Positions 11,977 through 22,020 of a stretch of 64,000 nt of DNA are shown piece after piece. This stretch comes from Hyposmocoma kahamanoa (lineage: Eukaryota; Arthropoda; Insecta; Lepidoptera; Cosmopterigidae), in NCBI RefSeq assembly GCF_003589595.1, contig NW_020654422.1:15295115-15359114 (forward strand), given 5' to 3'. Below the pieces are notes generated by a model that saw only the letters and a program-made list of their open reading frames with translations, had not been told where the DNA came from and did no database searches. Position 1 is the stretch's first letter. The number at the start of each line of letters is the position of its first letter. The position numbers were made by a program, and so were the translations under genes.

Positions 11977-12592
11977 TATACCCGCTCACGCGATACATGC
12001 AGCCGTAGACGCATACCACATCTAGAGGTGCCGGTGATGATTTTATACCGATTTATCGGATATCGAAGTTATAACAGGTAAAATAACTAATATTAATTGC
12101 TATTTCGGTAACTACTCTAGCAAACCATAAAGTTTTTAATGCCTGGGTCTGTCATTTAAAAAAATAAACAACTTCAAAAATACGTCACGACAATCGTGTG
12201 TGTTATTGTTTGGGCTGGTGATTTCGGTGTTTATTTATTGAAAACATACCGTAAGTAGCGTTTTTTAAGTTTACCCTGAATATAAATGTTTATAAACTAT
12301 ACTTTAGGAGTAATTTCATGGTAAACGTTAGAACCACTCAAACGGAATATTATCATATTTTTCCAAGTACACCAAAAATTTCATTCGTGCTTTTTAAGTG
12401 CAGGATTTGCGGTGTATTACTGCATTTTATTTGAGATGTTTTTGTTGGTAGTACGGAGAGTATTTATTTAGCAATGCAGAATAATAATTTTTATTTATAA
12501 AAACTTGTATTTAAACTGAATGCTTTTCTAATTTGCGAAACCAAATAGCCGCCATTTTGCGGTAGGAGGAGCGCATCGCGTGAGCGGCTATA
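11977..12592. mobile_element. MITE-like element with TATA-CCGCTCACGCGAT ends
   Basis: The left end 11977-11996 (TATACCCGCTCACGCGATAC) and the right end 12573-12592 are reverse complements over about 18 of 20 positions. The 616-bp interior has no reading frame and includes the local palindromes CCGATTTATCGG and CCGCCATTTTGCGG. It resembles a non-autonomous DNA transposon. TA is the likely target but is not proven. Confidence 0.55.
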
Positions 12593-12657
12593 GAAGTTTT
12601 AACGACATCAGATATTTATAAGTAATAGACGCGTACAGATGTGAAATATATACATGC

Positions 12658-12867
12658 TGACGTCAGTTATTTTGTGTGAAAGAAATTCGGCAAATACTCT
12701 TGTAAAAAATATTATGACGTCATATGGCGCAGGGCAGTATCGACTGTGGCCTCAATCCACTGATGTGGAAGCACTCTATTTGCTTTCGCGATCACAGAAG
12801 GAAAACTGAAATGAAATGTATAAACTTGGAAATCTGTACGGTTTGAACATTACGTAAACTGACGTCA
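12658..12867. promoter_or_regulatory. Cluster of three TGACGTCA palindromes
   Basis: Exact TGACGTCA octamers occur at 12658-12665, 12715-12722 and 12860-12867. This octamer is the consensus CREB/ATF site. Half sites (TACGTCA) lie nearby. No gene start is visible close by, so function is not implied. Confidence 0.4.
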
Positions 12868-12880
12868 GTTTACGTAATGT
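12847..12880. repeat. Perfect 34-bp palindrome without spacer
   Basis: ACATTACGTAAACTGAC is followed directly by its exact reverse complement, centred on TGACGTCA. A gapless perfect palindrome of this length is unlikely by chance. Confidence 0.9.
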
Positions 12881-12916
12881 ACAAACACATTGAACTTAAA
12901 ATACGTCATATTGTAT

Positions 12917-13050
12917 ATCGAGTTCTTAGGTTTTCGAGATTGTTACACATAGGAAATGAAACTATTTTTCATCTTTAAATTGCGTATATTTGTTTTTCCA
13001 AACAAACCAACGTTTCGGGCCAGTTACTGGTCCCATTGTCACGGCTGACT
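12917..13050 (-). repeat. Fold-back family, arm plus core (P4)
   Basis: The arm ATAGGAAATGAAACTATTTT matches P1 and is followed in reverse by the core (AACGTTTCGGGCC, then ATTGTCACGG). It is a single copy without an inverted partner. Confidence 0.55.
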
Positions 13051-13397
13051 ATGTCATATTGTAGTTGCTCTTTCTACAGATTATTAGTTCTGCGTAAGTT
13101 ACATTTATCTATTTGAGCTAATGGACTTCTGAGAAATTCTAATCATAAAGTCAAACTTTAATGTAAACGTTTGCTCAATTCAAACGTTTTGATGTTAGCT
13201 TTACGGAGCAGGTAATTCCATCACTTTGTATAATACCAAATATGAGAGCAGATTGCCCCTGTACTAGACGCCGCGATGAACTCGACAGGCTTTTTTAGAT
13301 CGGCGAGGCGAAAATCCGTCATATTTACTGAAGTATCGATGTTAATTATTACCATAAGTATTTTATATTTTTGTAACGTAATCTTAACGTTACATAA

Positions 13398-13850
13398 TCT
13401 CAGTACAGAGTACTAAAAAAAAACTGACCTCAAAAGCACGTGGAACTACATCTATTTGCCTAGTTCACCTCTATACAGGACTTGACACAGGAGATAATAA
13501 AAATCGATTCTCACTACTCAAAGTCTAATGAGAGAGAAAAACGCCTTGAGTTTGAGAAAAGCAAACCAACCATTAAAAGAATTGCTCCTTAAGTAAAATT
13601 TAGGTGCTATTTATAAAAATGAATGCTCATGCATGATCAGCCACCTTTAGAAGTGGTTGATTTTTTTCAAAATGAAATAGGACCACTATGGAGGTACCCT
13701 CTTTCCAACATAAAAAAGAATCATGAAAATCGGTTCACAAATACCGGAGTTATCGCGTAACATACATACAAAACAAAAAGCATATAGTCGAATTGAGAAC
13801 CTCCTCCTTTTTAAAGTCGTCGTTGAAGTCGGTTAAATATAATAATCCTG
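13398..13850 (+). repeat. Q-family interspersed repeat, copy 1
   Basis: Shared order with 18735-19260: CTGACCTCAAAAG near the start, then GAGAGAGAAAA-CGCCTT, AATTGCTCCTTA, AGGACCACTA-GAGGTACCC, TTATCGCGTAACATACATAC, and an end near AAGTCGGTTAA. No coding frame. Opposed CCGACCTCAAAA-like and TTTGAAGTCGG-like ends hint at a non-autonomous element. Confidence 0.55.
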
Positions 13851-13985
13851 TTCGATACGATACGTATTGTTCGATAGTTTTTGAACCTGAGTTCCTGATC
13901 CCGGTCGACTGAGCTATTGCCCGAGAATACCGCCTCTCTTATTTAAAAATTCAAAACTAATATTTTATGCCATGGGAGAGGCACA
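13845..13985 (+). pseudogene. LINE C-terminal tail scrap, second copy
   Basis: GTTCGATACGATACGTATTG, then CCTCTCTTATTTAAAAATTC and TTTTATGCCATGGGAGAGGC parallel 14499-14640 in order and spacing. Codons read LFDTIRIVR-stop-FL, a decayed form of the motif at 14510-14545. Confidence 0.5.
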
Positions 13986-13989
13986 CACT

Positions 13990-14262
13990 CAACACACTCA
14001 ACGCGACACAGTGTGTCGGGTGCCATGGAAACATACACAAATTACCCCCAAATTCACGATAGAAATAAATGTATTTATTTATATTTTATTTATTTATACA
14101 TTTTAGGAAAATTCACGGACAAATAATACAATTATAGTAAACTTAATACTTCTCCCGGCCATACAAATACTTCTCCCGGCCCGGGAATCGAAATTGGGAC
14201 CTGTGCGTGACAATCAGACAGACAAACAAGCATGGTAGCCGTTCGTCCACGGAGGCAGGTAT
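13990..14262 (-). repeat. SINE S1 copy, interrupted
   Basis: In reverse, the head lies at the right (CCACGGAGGCAG A-box end; GGAATCGAAATTGG degraded B box) and the body at the left (ATAGAAATAAATG, CCATGGAAACATACAC). About 100 bp of AT-rich sequence (14069-14165) splits the body. Confidence 0.65.
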
Positions 14263-14271
14263 ACTTAGAGG

Positions 14272-14662
14272 TGAGAGTCTAAAATAGATATTAAAAATAA
14301 TAATATTAATAGCCGAGAAACGATGGGACTATCTCGGTCTAGCGCACGAGATCACCAACATGTGGGATGTTGCCTTCACTGAAATAATCCCTATTGGTTT
14401 ATCCGCAGACAGGTTAATTCCAGTTAGCTTTGCTAATAACTTAAAGCAGTTGGAATTCTGTGGCATGTCGCTTTCAGCACAAATGCAGAAAGCGTTCTTG
14501 CTCGATACGACGCGTATTGTTCGCCGTTTCTTAAAGGTGGAATATTCTTTATATAAACATAAGTTATTCATTGCCAGGGAATACTACTTCTCCCAAATTC
14601 AAAATTAATCTTTTAGGCCATGGAAGAAGCGAGAATCTAAAATAGATATCCAAAATAATAAT
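14272..14662. repeat. Imperfect direct repeat flanking a LINE tail
   Basis: GTCTAAAATAGATATTAAAA near 14276 and ATCTAAAATAGATATCCAAA near 14633 are near-identical over about 30 bp. They may be duplicated 3'-UTR ends rather than target-site duplications. Confidence 0.4.
14336..14608 (+). pseudogene. Non-LTR retrotransposon C-terminal tail
   Basis: Plus-strand codons read HEITNMWDV, IIPIGLSADRLIP, LKQLEF and MQKAFLLDTTRIVRRFLKVE. The pattern HEI..MW....P..., MQKAVLL.T.RIVR+FL is one I recall from the last ~70 residues of a lepidopteran non-LTR RT polyprotein. No RT palm is present, so this is a 5'-truncated insertion. The frame after FLKVE runs on to 14608 without resemblance. It sits beside a second, more decayed copy at 13845-13985. 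Confidence 0.6.
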
Positions 14663-15360
14663 AACACAATGAACTTGATTACGTAACTGAGTAACCTACA
14701 TACCTGCTAAAGTACAAAGACAAAAAAAGTTGAAAATGAATACAAAGGTTTATATGAACAACGTTTTAGGGTTTTTTAAGGGTCACGTCGATTCCACGCC
14801 GACCACACCGCCACCGTCGGTCGATAAACCTTCAGTCGCCGCCGCCGATGATTTTACGATCGCCGCACATCTCTACTAACGTGAAAGTGAAACATAACAA
14901 AGACGTACCTGTAACTAACAAGGTTTTTGGAAGCTGAACATTAAATCCTTCCTCACAAGCTAAACTTCAACAACTCGAAGGATCCCTGTTTCAAAATTCA
15001 CTCTCTTGTTTCACGAGGGAAGTTTCCTTTACGGATTTATTCATGACTTTGCCAAATATTTGATTGATTACTATGTCTGAAGCAATCGGGCCCTCGATAA
15101 ACTTGTAGACCACTTCATTGGCGAAAATACGCCTTGTTTAAACTTGGGGAAGTGATGTGGCGATTTTTAGTTTCGCCTGGCAGCAATTCAATTTACTTAG
15201 GAGGGCCTCATAGGCTGCTAATGATGCAGATTCAGCAAATTCTCGATTAAGATTGACATAGAATTAGTGACTCAGATTTCCGTTTTGATTGTACACTTTG
15301 TTTTAGCAAAACGTAACTATTTTAACATGTATTATATAGGGTTGCCATAGTGGTGGTAAA
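14609..15360. other. No gene seen; GC-rich patch at 14785-14885
   Basis: The patch holds GTCGATTCCACGCCGACCAC and runs of GCC codons (PPPSVDKPSVAAADD in one plus frame) between stops. It may be a repeat or an exon relic. I see no splice context. The remainder is anonymous. Confidence 0.35.
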
Positions 15361-15367
15361 ATAAAGG

Positions 15368-15556
15368 TCTCGATACCTCCAATGAATATTACGCCAGCTT
15401 TATGTTTTGGACATTTTTGTAAACAGCCATATTTATTTACTAATATTATGCTCCGCATGAAAAAAAAAGAAACAAAATTGGAAAAAACCTAAAGAAACAA
15501 AAAACAAAATAAAAACAGAACAAGTCAAAAAATTTAGTTGACGTACTGTTCAATAA
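15368..15556. mobile_element. MITE-like element, family M2, copy 1
   Basis: The left end GATACCTCCAATGAATATTA and the right end near 15536-15556 (TTAGTTGACGTACTGTTCAA) are complementary. The interior (AACAGCCATATTTATTTACT, then GAAACAAAA runs) matches 30985-31228. Confidence 0.6.
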
Positions 15557-15635
15557 TGTATATTGTATCGGTCTAATCATCTTTCATACCACAACGCTCT
15601 CTTGCTAAATAATTCGAAATTAACCAAATAATATA

Positions 15636-15722
15636 AATACAATCACAGTCCGCAGTGGTCACGGTATCTGTAAAGCGCCCGATACATTTATTTGTTTGAA
15701 AAACCAAATGACGCGATTTTAG
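15636..15722 (+). repeat. Fold-back family, core plus arm (P5, diverged)
   Basis: CAGTCCGCAGTGGTCACGG, TCTGTAAAGCGCCCGA and TTTGTTTGAAAAACCAAAT align with the core and right arm of P1 at lower identity. Confidence 0.5.
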
Positions 15723-15727
15723 ATCGC

Positions 15728-15790
15728 GGCACAAATAGATAAGGTGGCAGTACTTACTTGGAAGAACTCTTTCACAAGGAGCTCTCAAGG
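15728..15790 (-). repeat. R-family head fragment
   Basis: AATAGATAAGGTGGCAGTAC to TCTTTCACAAGGAGCTCT in reverse. It abuts the P5 arm. Confidence 0.65.
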
Positions 15791-16235
15791 AGAACTCCTG
15801 CTCGATTTTTTTTGTTCTTTTCTTCGTTTTTTAATTCCCTTATTATTATTTTCTTGGTCTTTGGATTACTATACGATATCTTCGATAATATCATGACACA
15901 CTCCCAACTCCTTTATATTTCCAAAGACTTTCATGAAAATTTCTCTAATTGATAATTTCATACATTTGGTTATTAAAGTCCACAACAAAAGTGTAAAGAC
16001 CACTAAGCGAATAATAAAAAATTTTCTCTCTTCTTTACGAATGTTATTACACCTACGTAACAGGAATTAAAAATATTTTTAAGAGCTCCACAGGTGCAGT
16101 GTGGCTTTATCACATATTAAAGCATCTTGTAAAACATGGTACTTAGATGGGTCGTAAAATATAAGGACAAAGTTTTGAGAAGACTTTGAGAGGACTTTTT
16201 TTCAGTTATATTCTAACATTAAGTAACACATATCG
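15791..16235. other. No gene seen
   Basis: AT-rich DNA. The 64-codon plus frame at 15758-15952 begins in the R fragment and has no supported function. Confidence 0.4.
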
Positions 16236-17205
16236 TCACCGTGGAGTCGTCATCGATTTAACAAGATTGGCATCGCTCCAATCGGAGACTGCCTTGAGTG
16301 TGAAATCCAAACGGCTAACCATAGGCTCTCGACAAGACTGGATTTCCTCTCCACTGACCCTTGCATTGGTCAACTACCTATCTACAACTGTGTTGTCATC
16401 AGCATACGCAAAGGTACTTGAAATTAACATATCATTGATATGCAGTAGAAAGAGAGTTGCAGACAGTACAGAACTCTGAGGAATCTATCGCCATATATTC
16501 GGAAGAAATCCGAGATCCAATTGCAAATTGGGAAGCCCATAAAAAGGAAGCTTACTTAAAAGGTTTGCGTGCCAGACCCTGTCAAAGGCTTTAGAAATAT
16601 CCAAAGACACTGCAAGTGCTTCACCTTGCTTTTCTATAAGCCTCGCTCCATATGTGACAGGCATACACAGGAAGATCCCCAGTTGATCGCCCTCTTCGGA
16701 ATCCGTACTGGCGATTACTGAGGAGGTCGTTGTCTTCAAGGTACGACAAGAGACGGTTGTTGAGTACACCTTCCATAGTCTTGCAGAGTATGGAAGTGAC
16801 GGAGATAGGTCTATTGTTGACAGAGTCAGCTCTGCTTCCCTTTTTCGGCACAGGTTGCACGTTTGCAAGCTTCCACGACCTGAGAACTACACCAGTCTCA
16901 AGTGAGAGGCGGTACAGGCGTAGGTGTGTGAGAACAGGAGACAACTCACGCGCACAGTTACGTAGGAATAGTGCTGAAATTCCATGTGGTCCGCTAGCTT
17001 TATTCACATCTAGATTCCGCAGAGTTCTAAGTACCTCTTTTTGGTGTATGCGAATTGGCGCTATAGTGCAGCCAGCCTGAGGTAAGATTAGATCCAGATG
17101 CGAACTCTTTGCAAAGAGTGAGGCAAAAAGATTTGTCTTGTATTCTGCAATGTAGGCCAGCGTACCGTCCGGCCTCAGCAGAGGTGACATAGGTAGGCGA
17201 CAAAA
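16236..17205 (-). pseudogene. Non-LTR retrotransposon RT, truncated at both ends
   Basis: Reading the minus strand from about 17205: MSPLLRPDGTLAY; VNKASGPHGI (finger region); VPKKGSRADSVNNRPISVT; NRQYGFRRGRSTGD; then in another frame [20 protein letters not shown]; then [18 protein letters not shown] and AYADDNTVVD around 16480-16385, the catalytic palm motif. It ends near NLVKS at about 16245. At least two frame changes and stops make it inactive. The endonuclease is absent, as are the thumb and 3' UTR. Sequence order and wording match the element at 33606-36975 closely, so both belong to one Jockey/CR1-group family. Confidence 0.85.
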
Positions 17206-17770
17206 GTTAGTGAGTTTATATTTAAAGATGTTTTACTTAAAAAAGTAATTTGTCAATTTCTGCTGTCGCCATTTTTACTATGCATACTCAATATGGAAGC
17301 GTGCGCGTGCGTACGATCGGAGCGCCTGATCGAACTGATAAAAATTTGATTACTATAGAAAATACGTTCTTTTATTTTTTTCCTTTGAAAAAGTATTTGT
17401 GTAACGATTTTTGTAAAAACAAACACCGATTTACAAATTCGTTTGTGAGAGTGTCGTGAGATGTCGGTGTTAATATACTTCGTCGGGAATCACACGGTAC
17501 TCAAAGCTAGGTATATTAAATTTTTTTTAAACCAGAAAGAAAAACGCTTTATTTCAATAATAAATAACTTTACATTAACAGTGGATGGTACCTCCTATTA
17601 ATCTTATCAAGCTTGTGTCAGGAGGCACCGTTCTTCTATAACTGCATATGAACTTTCTTAACTTGTAATGTAATTTTAATACGTTAAAACCAAATTAAGT
17701 CAGTCATAATTTGTAATAAATTTTCTTTTAATTTTTATATCTAAAAATATCCTTTTTTATATAATAATAG
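17206..17770. other. No gene seen
   Basis: AT-rich DNA with a short frame at 17250-17459 that has no support. Confidence 0.4.
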
Positions 17771-17960
17771 GTGACGGGACGAACAAGTCGTGCGCCTGGT
17801 GGTAAGCGACACGCCTGTCCCTAATAGTTGCAGTGCCACTCAGAGCTTTAAATCACAAAGATCTGAGGAGCACTGCCACTGCGCCCGTCACCCTGAGACA
17901 TAAGTTGACAAGTCCCATGTGCCTGTAATTTCACCAGCACCCTTACCCTTCTAAACCGGA

Positions 17961-17961
<1 letters not shown>
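17771..17961 (-). repeat. R-family copy cut by a microsatellite
   Basis: In reverse from GTGACGGGACGAACAAGTCG to CCCTTCTAAACCGGAAAG, where the expected head is replaced by a GT run. Confidence 0.8.
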
Positions 17962-18049
<88 letters not shown>

Positions 18050-18070
18050 TATGTGTGTGTGTGTGTGTAT
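17962..18070. repeat. (GT)n microsatellite with GC interruption
   Basis: About 108 bp of GT repeats, interrupted by a GCGCGCGC block near 18019-18032 and by AT variants. Translated in reverse it gives spurious Thr-His repeats. Confidence 0.95.
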
Positions 18071-18734
18071 TTGTGAGTGTAATGTGTGTTAACGATAATC
18101 TGTTTGTTTTTTATTCGACGTTTATTCACGTTTATCCATAATCTCACCTGATTCAAAGCAAAGCCGTAGACGTAGTTGGTATACATTTGTCTAAAAGATA
18201 CCAGCTAAAGTTCGCCTGTATTTTTCTTTTTGTATTATTAAGTACTTGAAAAAGAAACTTCGAACTCTACATGCGTTGAGAGGCGTTTCGTAAAACAGTA
18301 TACTTTGTACAGTAAAAGTTTTTTGTCCCGCGGGTAATACTTTTACGACGTAATTCTACTTACCTGTAAAATAGGATGGAGGTTTTTACACTGATATTAT
18401 ATTTATGCCTTATAGATTTTTTCAGTTCACCGTTGTAATTCGCTTGGGTACTATGAATGTCATTCGTGTTTTGTGGGCATACGTTTTGTTTATATGAATA
18501 ATAAATAAATATTAAACCACATCACATACGTTTCTCCCATCCCAAAGTAAATATATCAAGCACTTTTCGCATAAATAAGCTTCTTATATTATTAAATCAA
18601 ACAATTTCATATACATCATCAAGAGATGTATAATAAAGATTTTCACATAAATTATTTTATGAGGGCCATGACCTACCATGCGATACATACATACGAAATG
18701 TAATTGTACATGTTTGTTAATTGACTTCAAATTA
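18071..18734. other. No gene seen
   Basis: Anonymous AT-rich DNA. Confidence 0.4.
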
Positions 18735-19260
18735 ATCTCAGCACAGACTACTAAAAACCGACCTCAAAAGTTAGTAGAATTCATCAACATCTATTTGCCA
18801 AGTTTTATTGAAATCGGGTACCGGTTAGTGTGCAAAACCGGATTCATCCCATAGTTCGTGTACTCACTGCTTAAAGTATATATGTTGAGAGAGAAAACCG
18901 CCTTCAATTGAAGTATAGCAAAATCAACCATTAAAATAATTGCTCCTTATAAAATTAAGGCGCTATTTCTGAAAATAAGTCTTTATGTGTGAACATTCCA
19001 CCGGCCGTTAAAAGCTTGCCTTTCAACGAGTAATACTTGCTTCAGGAAGTGGACAAATTTTGAAAAAGGATCTTACAATTCCTATATTTTAGTTTTGATA
19101 TCAGCCAGTCTTTTGAGGTGGAATATTTTCTTCAAAATTAAATAGGACCACTACTGAGGTACCCTTTTTCCAAGAAAAAAGAATCATCAAAAGAAGTTAT
19201 CGCGTGACATACATACATACAAAAACATACAGTCGAATTCGATGTCGGTAAAAAATATAT
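18735..19260 (+). repeat. Q-family interspersed repeat, copy 2
   Basis: AACCGACCTCAAAAG, AGAGAGAAAACCGCCTTC, ATAATTGCTCCTTATAAAA, GGACCACTACTGAGGTACCC and GTTATCGCGTGACATACATA, in the same order as 13398-13850. Slightly longer than copy 1. Confidence 0.6.
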
Positions 19261-19440
19261 ACGCAGTTAAATATCGTAAAAAAATAAACCTGTATCTATT
19301 TAACTGTATGGAAAAGAAAACTGAGTAACAAGTTACGGTGGACTACAAATAAAGTAGAAAAACCAAACGTAAAAATCAAATGTTTACAAGCTCAAAATCA
19401 TCATAATGATATAATACTTAGACTTTGTTTTCTGATGTTC

Positions 19441-20541
19441 CAAAACATTTTAACGTTATTCATATTAATGCCTAAAGCATCCCGGCTCATTACTCTGATG
19501 TGCTGGCGTCGTTTGACCTCAACAATATACACGCAGTGTTGATCTCCGAGTCTTGGTTGAAACCATGTTTACCCTCTTCCTCTTATGCATTGCCTGGATT
19601 CCGTTTTATACGCAATGATCGTGTCGGCTCTGCTGGTGGTGGGGTAGTTATTTAATTAAAAGCACACATTCCCTTCGCCATCATTAGCACCTCGTCACAA
19701 CCACCGTCACTCAATGCTGGCGAGCATCTGTTGGTTGAGGTGACTCTTGCGCACACCAATGTTCTTCTCGGAGCTTATTATATCCCATCGTTGCGTGTGT
19801 GATTACTTTACCTCCTTGGAAAAATAGTTAAGTGATTTTGTCCTCTCTTATAGACTCCATTATATTGGGAGATTTTAATTCCTCATTAAAAATTATCACC
19901 GTACTTCCTCAATTCAATCAGTTATCAATTCAAACAACATGCACATTCTTCCACTTGGTGCTGCTCATCATTTTCCCAATTGTACTCCTTCTCTTCTAGA
20001 TTTATTAATAGTGCCTTCTGCACAGCACGCTGCAAAACACGGCCAATGCTCGGCTGATGCACTTTCTTATCACGATTTTATTTATCTATCTTATAAAATT
20101 CGTCCTCCTAAAGCTAAACCCAAAATCATACTTCAGCGCAATTTTAGTGATATGAATCGTGAGAATTTGCTTAAAGATGCATGTGCTATTGATTGGTCTC
20201 CAGTGCTTGATACTCAAACTGTGTATAAGCAGGTTGAACTTTTCAACACATGCATTAACCAACTGTACGACAAGCATGCACCTTTCCGATCTATAAAATT
20301 GAAACATCTTCCAGCACCATGGGTTACCGATGACATAAAAATATTAATGAACACAAAGGCAGCTGCTATAACTAAATATAAATGTCGTCCAAGTAGCCAT
20401 AATAAGGCAACTTATACCAAAATCCATAATCGCTATCGCATAATCGCTGGCGCTTTACATCACCATATTCATAAATCCGTAGAGAACGAGGATCGAACGA
20501 AAGTCTGGAAATTCCTCAAGTCGCTAGGGATTCGTAAATGA
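19441..20541 (+). pseudogene. Old CR1/L2-like LINE: endonuclease domain
   Basis: Codons from about 19450 give HFNVIHINA, a stop at 19473-19475, then SIPAHYSDVLASFD, AVLISESWLKP (catalytic Glu region), GFRFIRNDRVGSAGGGVVI and another stop. ILGDFNSS follows at about 19866 (the Asp/Asn pair of APE-type nucleases). A frame at 19939-20541 has SLLDLLIV and LSYHDFIYLSY, where SDH is usual, and then the linker to the RT. The order and motifs fit an apurinic-like endonuclease of the CR1/L2/Jockey assemblage. Stops and frame changes make it inactive. The linker ends at GIRK-stop. Confidence 0.8.
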
Positions 20542-20699
20542 AAAGACAGTGCTATTCCTAACAGTGATGTTATTGATTCTCTTAATGTACATTTTTCTTC
20601 TTCTTCTAGTATTAATAATACTATTAAAATTAAAACTTTAAACCAACTTTCAACCTTGCCAATTCCTTGGCTACTCTCCATGTTTTCTTGATCAATTTT

Positions 20700-21292
20700 A
20701 GGATTGTGGTGTTAAGAAGTGTGTTCTGTCAATCACCTCAAATGCAGTTGGTTGTGACGGTATAAGTCGCAATGTGCTAGTGCCAATCCTTAATATCATT
20801 CTTCCAGCTCTCATTTTACTCTTCAACATCTCTATTTCCAATGCTGTATATTCTTCACTCTGGAAAGAGGCTCAAATAACTCCTTTACCTAAAGTAAATA
20901 ATCCTAAAACATTTCACGAATATCGTCCTATATCCATTCTTCCTTTCCTATCCAAGGTCTCATCCATAACCAATTAAGTCAATTTCTCTTCCGTCATAAT
21001 CTCTTAAATCCTTTCCAATCTGGCTTCCGTCCCGGCCACAGCACTATCACGACTTCAGTGAAAATCACCGACGATATTCGTCTTTGGATGGAAAATGGCC
21101 TACTAGCTATGCTAACACTATTGGACTTCAGCAACGCATTTAACACAGTCGATTTCGACATACTTCTTACCCTGCTGCACTCACCTAACATATCTCCAAC
21201 GATAATTGATTGGTTTCACAGTTATCTGTACGGTCACAGGCAACGAGTTCGCCATGACGATAAATTCTCCTCATGGTGTAATGGTCAGCTCC
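20700..21292 (+). pseudogene. Old CR1/L2-like LINE: RT, N-terminal half
   Basis: Plus-strand codons read KKCVLSITSNAVGCDGISRN, SLWKEAQITPLPKVNNP, YRPISILPFLSKV, then in another frame NPFQSGFRPGHSTIT, MLTLLDFSNAFNTVDFDIL (first catalytic Asp motif) and RVRHDDKFSSWCN. It stops at about 21292, where the sequence jumps to unrelated DNA. The expected next motif, GVPQGGILSPLL, is found at 24607. The copy was therefore split by a 3.3-kb insertion. Confidence 0.8.
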
Positions 21293-22020
21293 AGTCGGTT
21301 TGAGTGAGCATGAGACTGGTTGTGCATGAGTTCTGGTTGACCCGGTGTTACGCGTAAAATTTATAAGCGAGGAGAAGGAGCCCTTCCTTCTCCTCGCCTT
21401 ACACACAAAGAAAACAAATTTCAAGTAGAAATAACCAGATGCTTTCTTTAAATTTAAAGCTGTAACATATTATATGCGTTGCGATTAATTATAAGGTTAC
21501 CGTATGAGGAACTAGTTTTTTACTTCCCCGAGTTTACATTACGAGTTTACAGATACGCTTTTTGCATTCAGCAGTTACACAAAAAGGTTCACATTAAGTA
21601 TACATAGAGCTAATACACTGCACTAAGAGTTTTTGAAAGTACATGAGTGGCACATGGACACGTCACTTATACGTCACTGACCTGGAGGTTACCGGATGCA
21701 CTTTTAGGTTACATACCAGACCCGCTACGAAGACAGCGTAGTTTCTATAGGAGCAACGCCAATACATGTGAATGCCGACCACACGTGGAGCACATGACAC
21801 GCGGTCGTTCACAGCCGAAAAAAAGTTACGGCGCTTTTGTCTCAGCCAGTTCATGGCTTTCGAAACTCGAAATTACAAGGTACAAAAAAAAACCATGCGG
21901 TCCGGTGACACGGGTTTTACATCTTGTACAGGGTTCGGAGACCCAAAATTACGTCATCAGGCTATTCCTTGTTTTCCTTATAAAAGAAGACATCGGGGGA
22001 CCATGCCCCCAATGGGATAA
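21293..22020. other. Left part of the insertion; no gene assigned
   Basis: It is unlike the LINE on its left and precedes the RT frame on its right. A plus frame of 184 codons (21647-22198) runs through it (KKPCGPVTRVLHLVQGSETQ within), but I recognise no family. The perfect 13-bp hairpin at 21367-21397 lies here. Confidence 0.4.
21367..21397. repeat. Perfect 13-bp hairpin
   Basis: GCGAGGAGAAGGA and its exact reverse complement around a 5-nt loop, within the inserted segment. Confidence 0.8.

Noticed and set aside
14329..14571. Minus-strand 80-codon frame
   Set aside because: It is the antisense of the LINE tail read on the plus strand, which has the recognisable motifs.
16730..17080. Plus-strand 116-codon frame
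   Set aside because: Antisense shadow of the truncated RT.
17848..18186. A 112-codon frame with Thr-His repeats
   Set aside because: It is the reverse translation of the GT microsatellite plus part of an R repeat.
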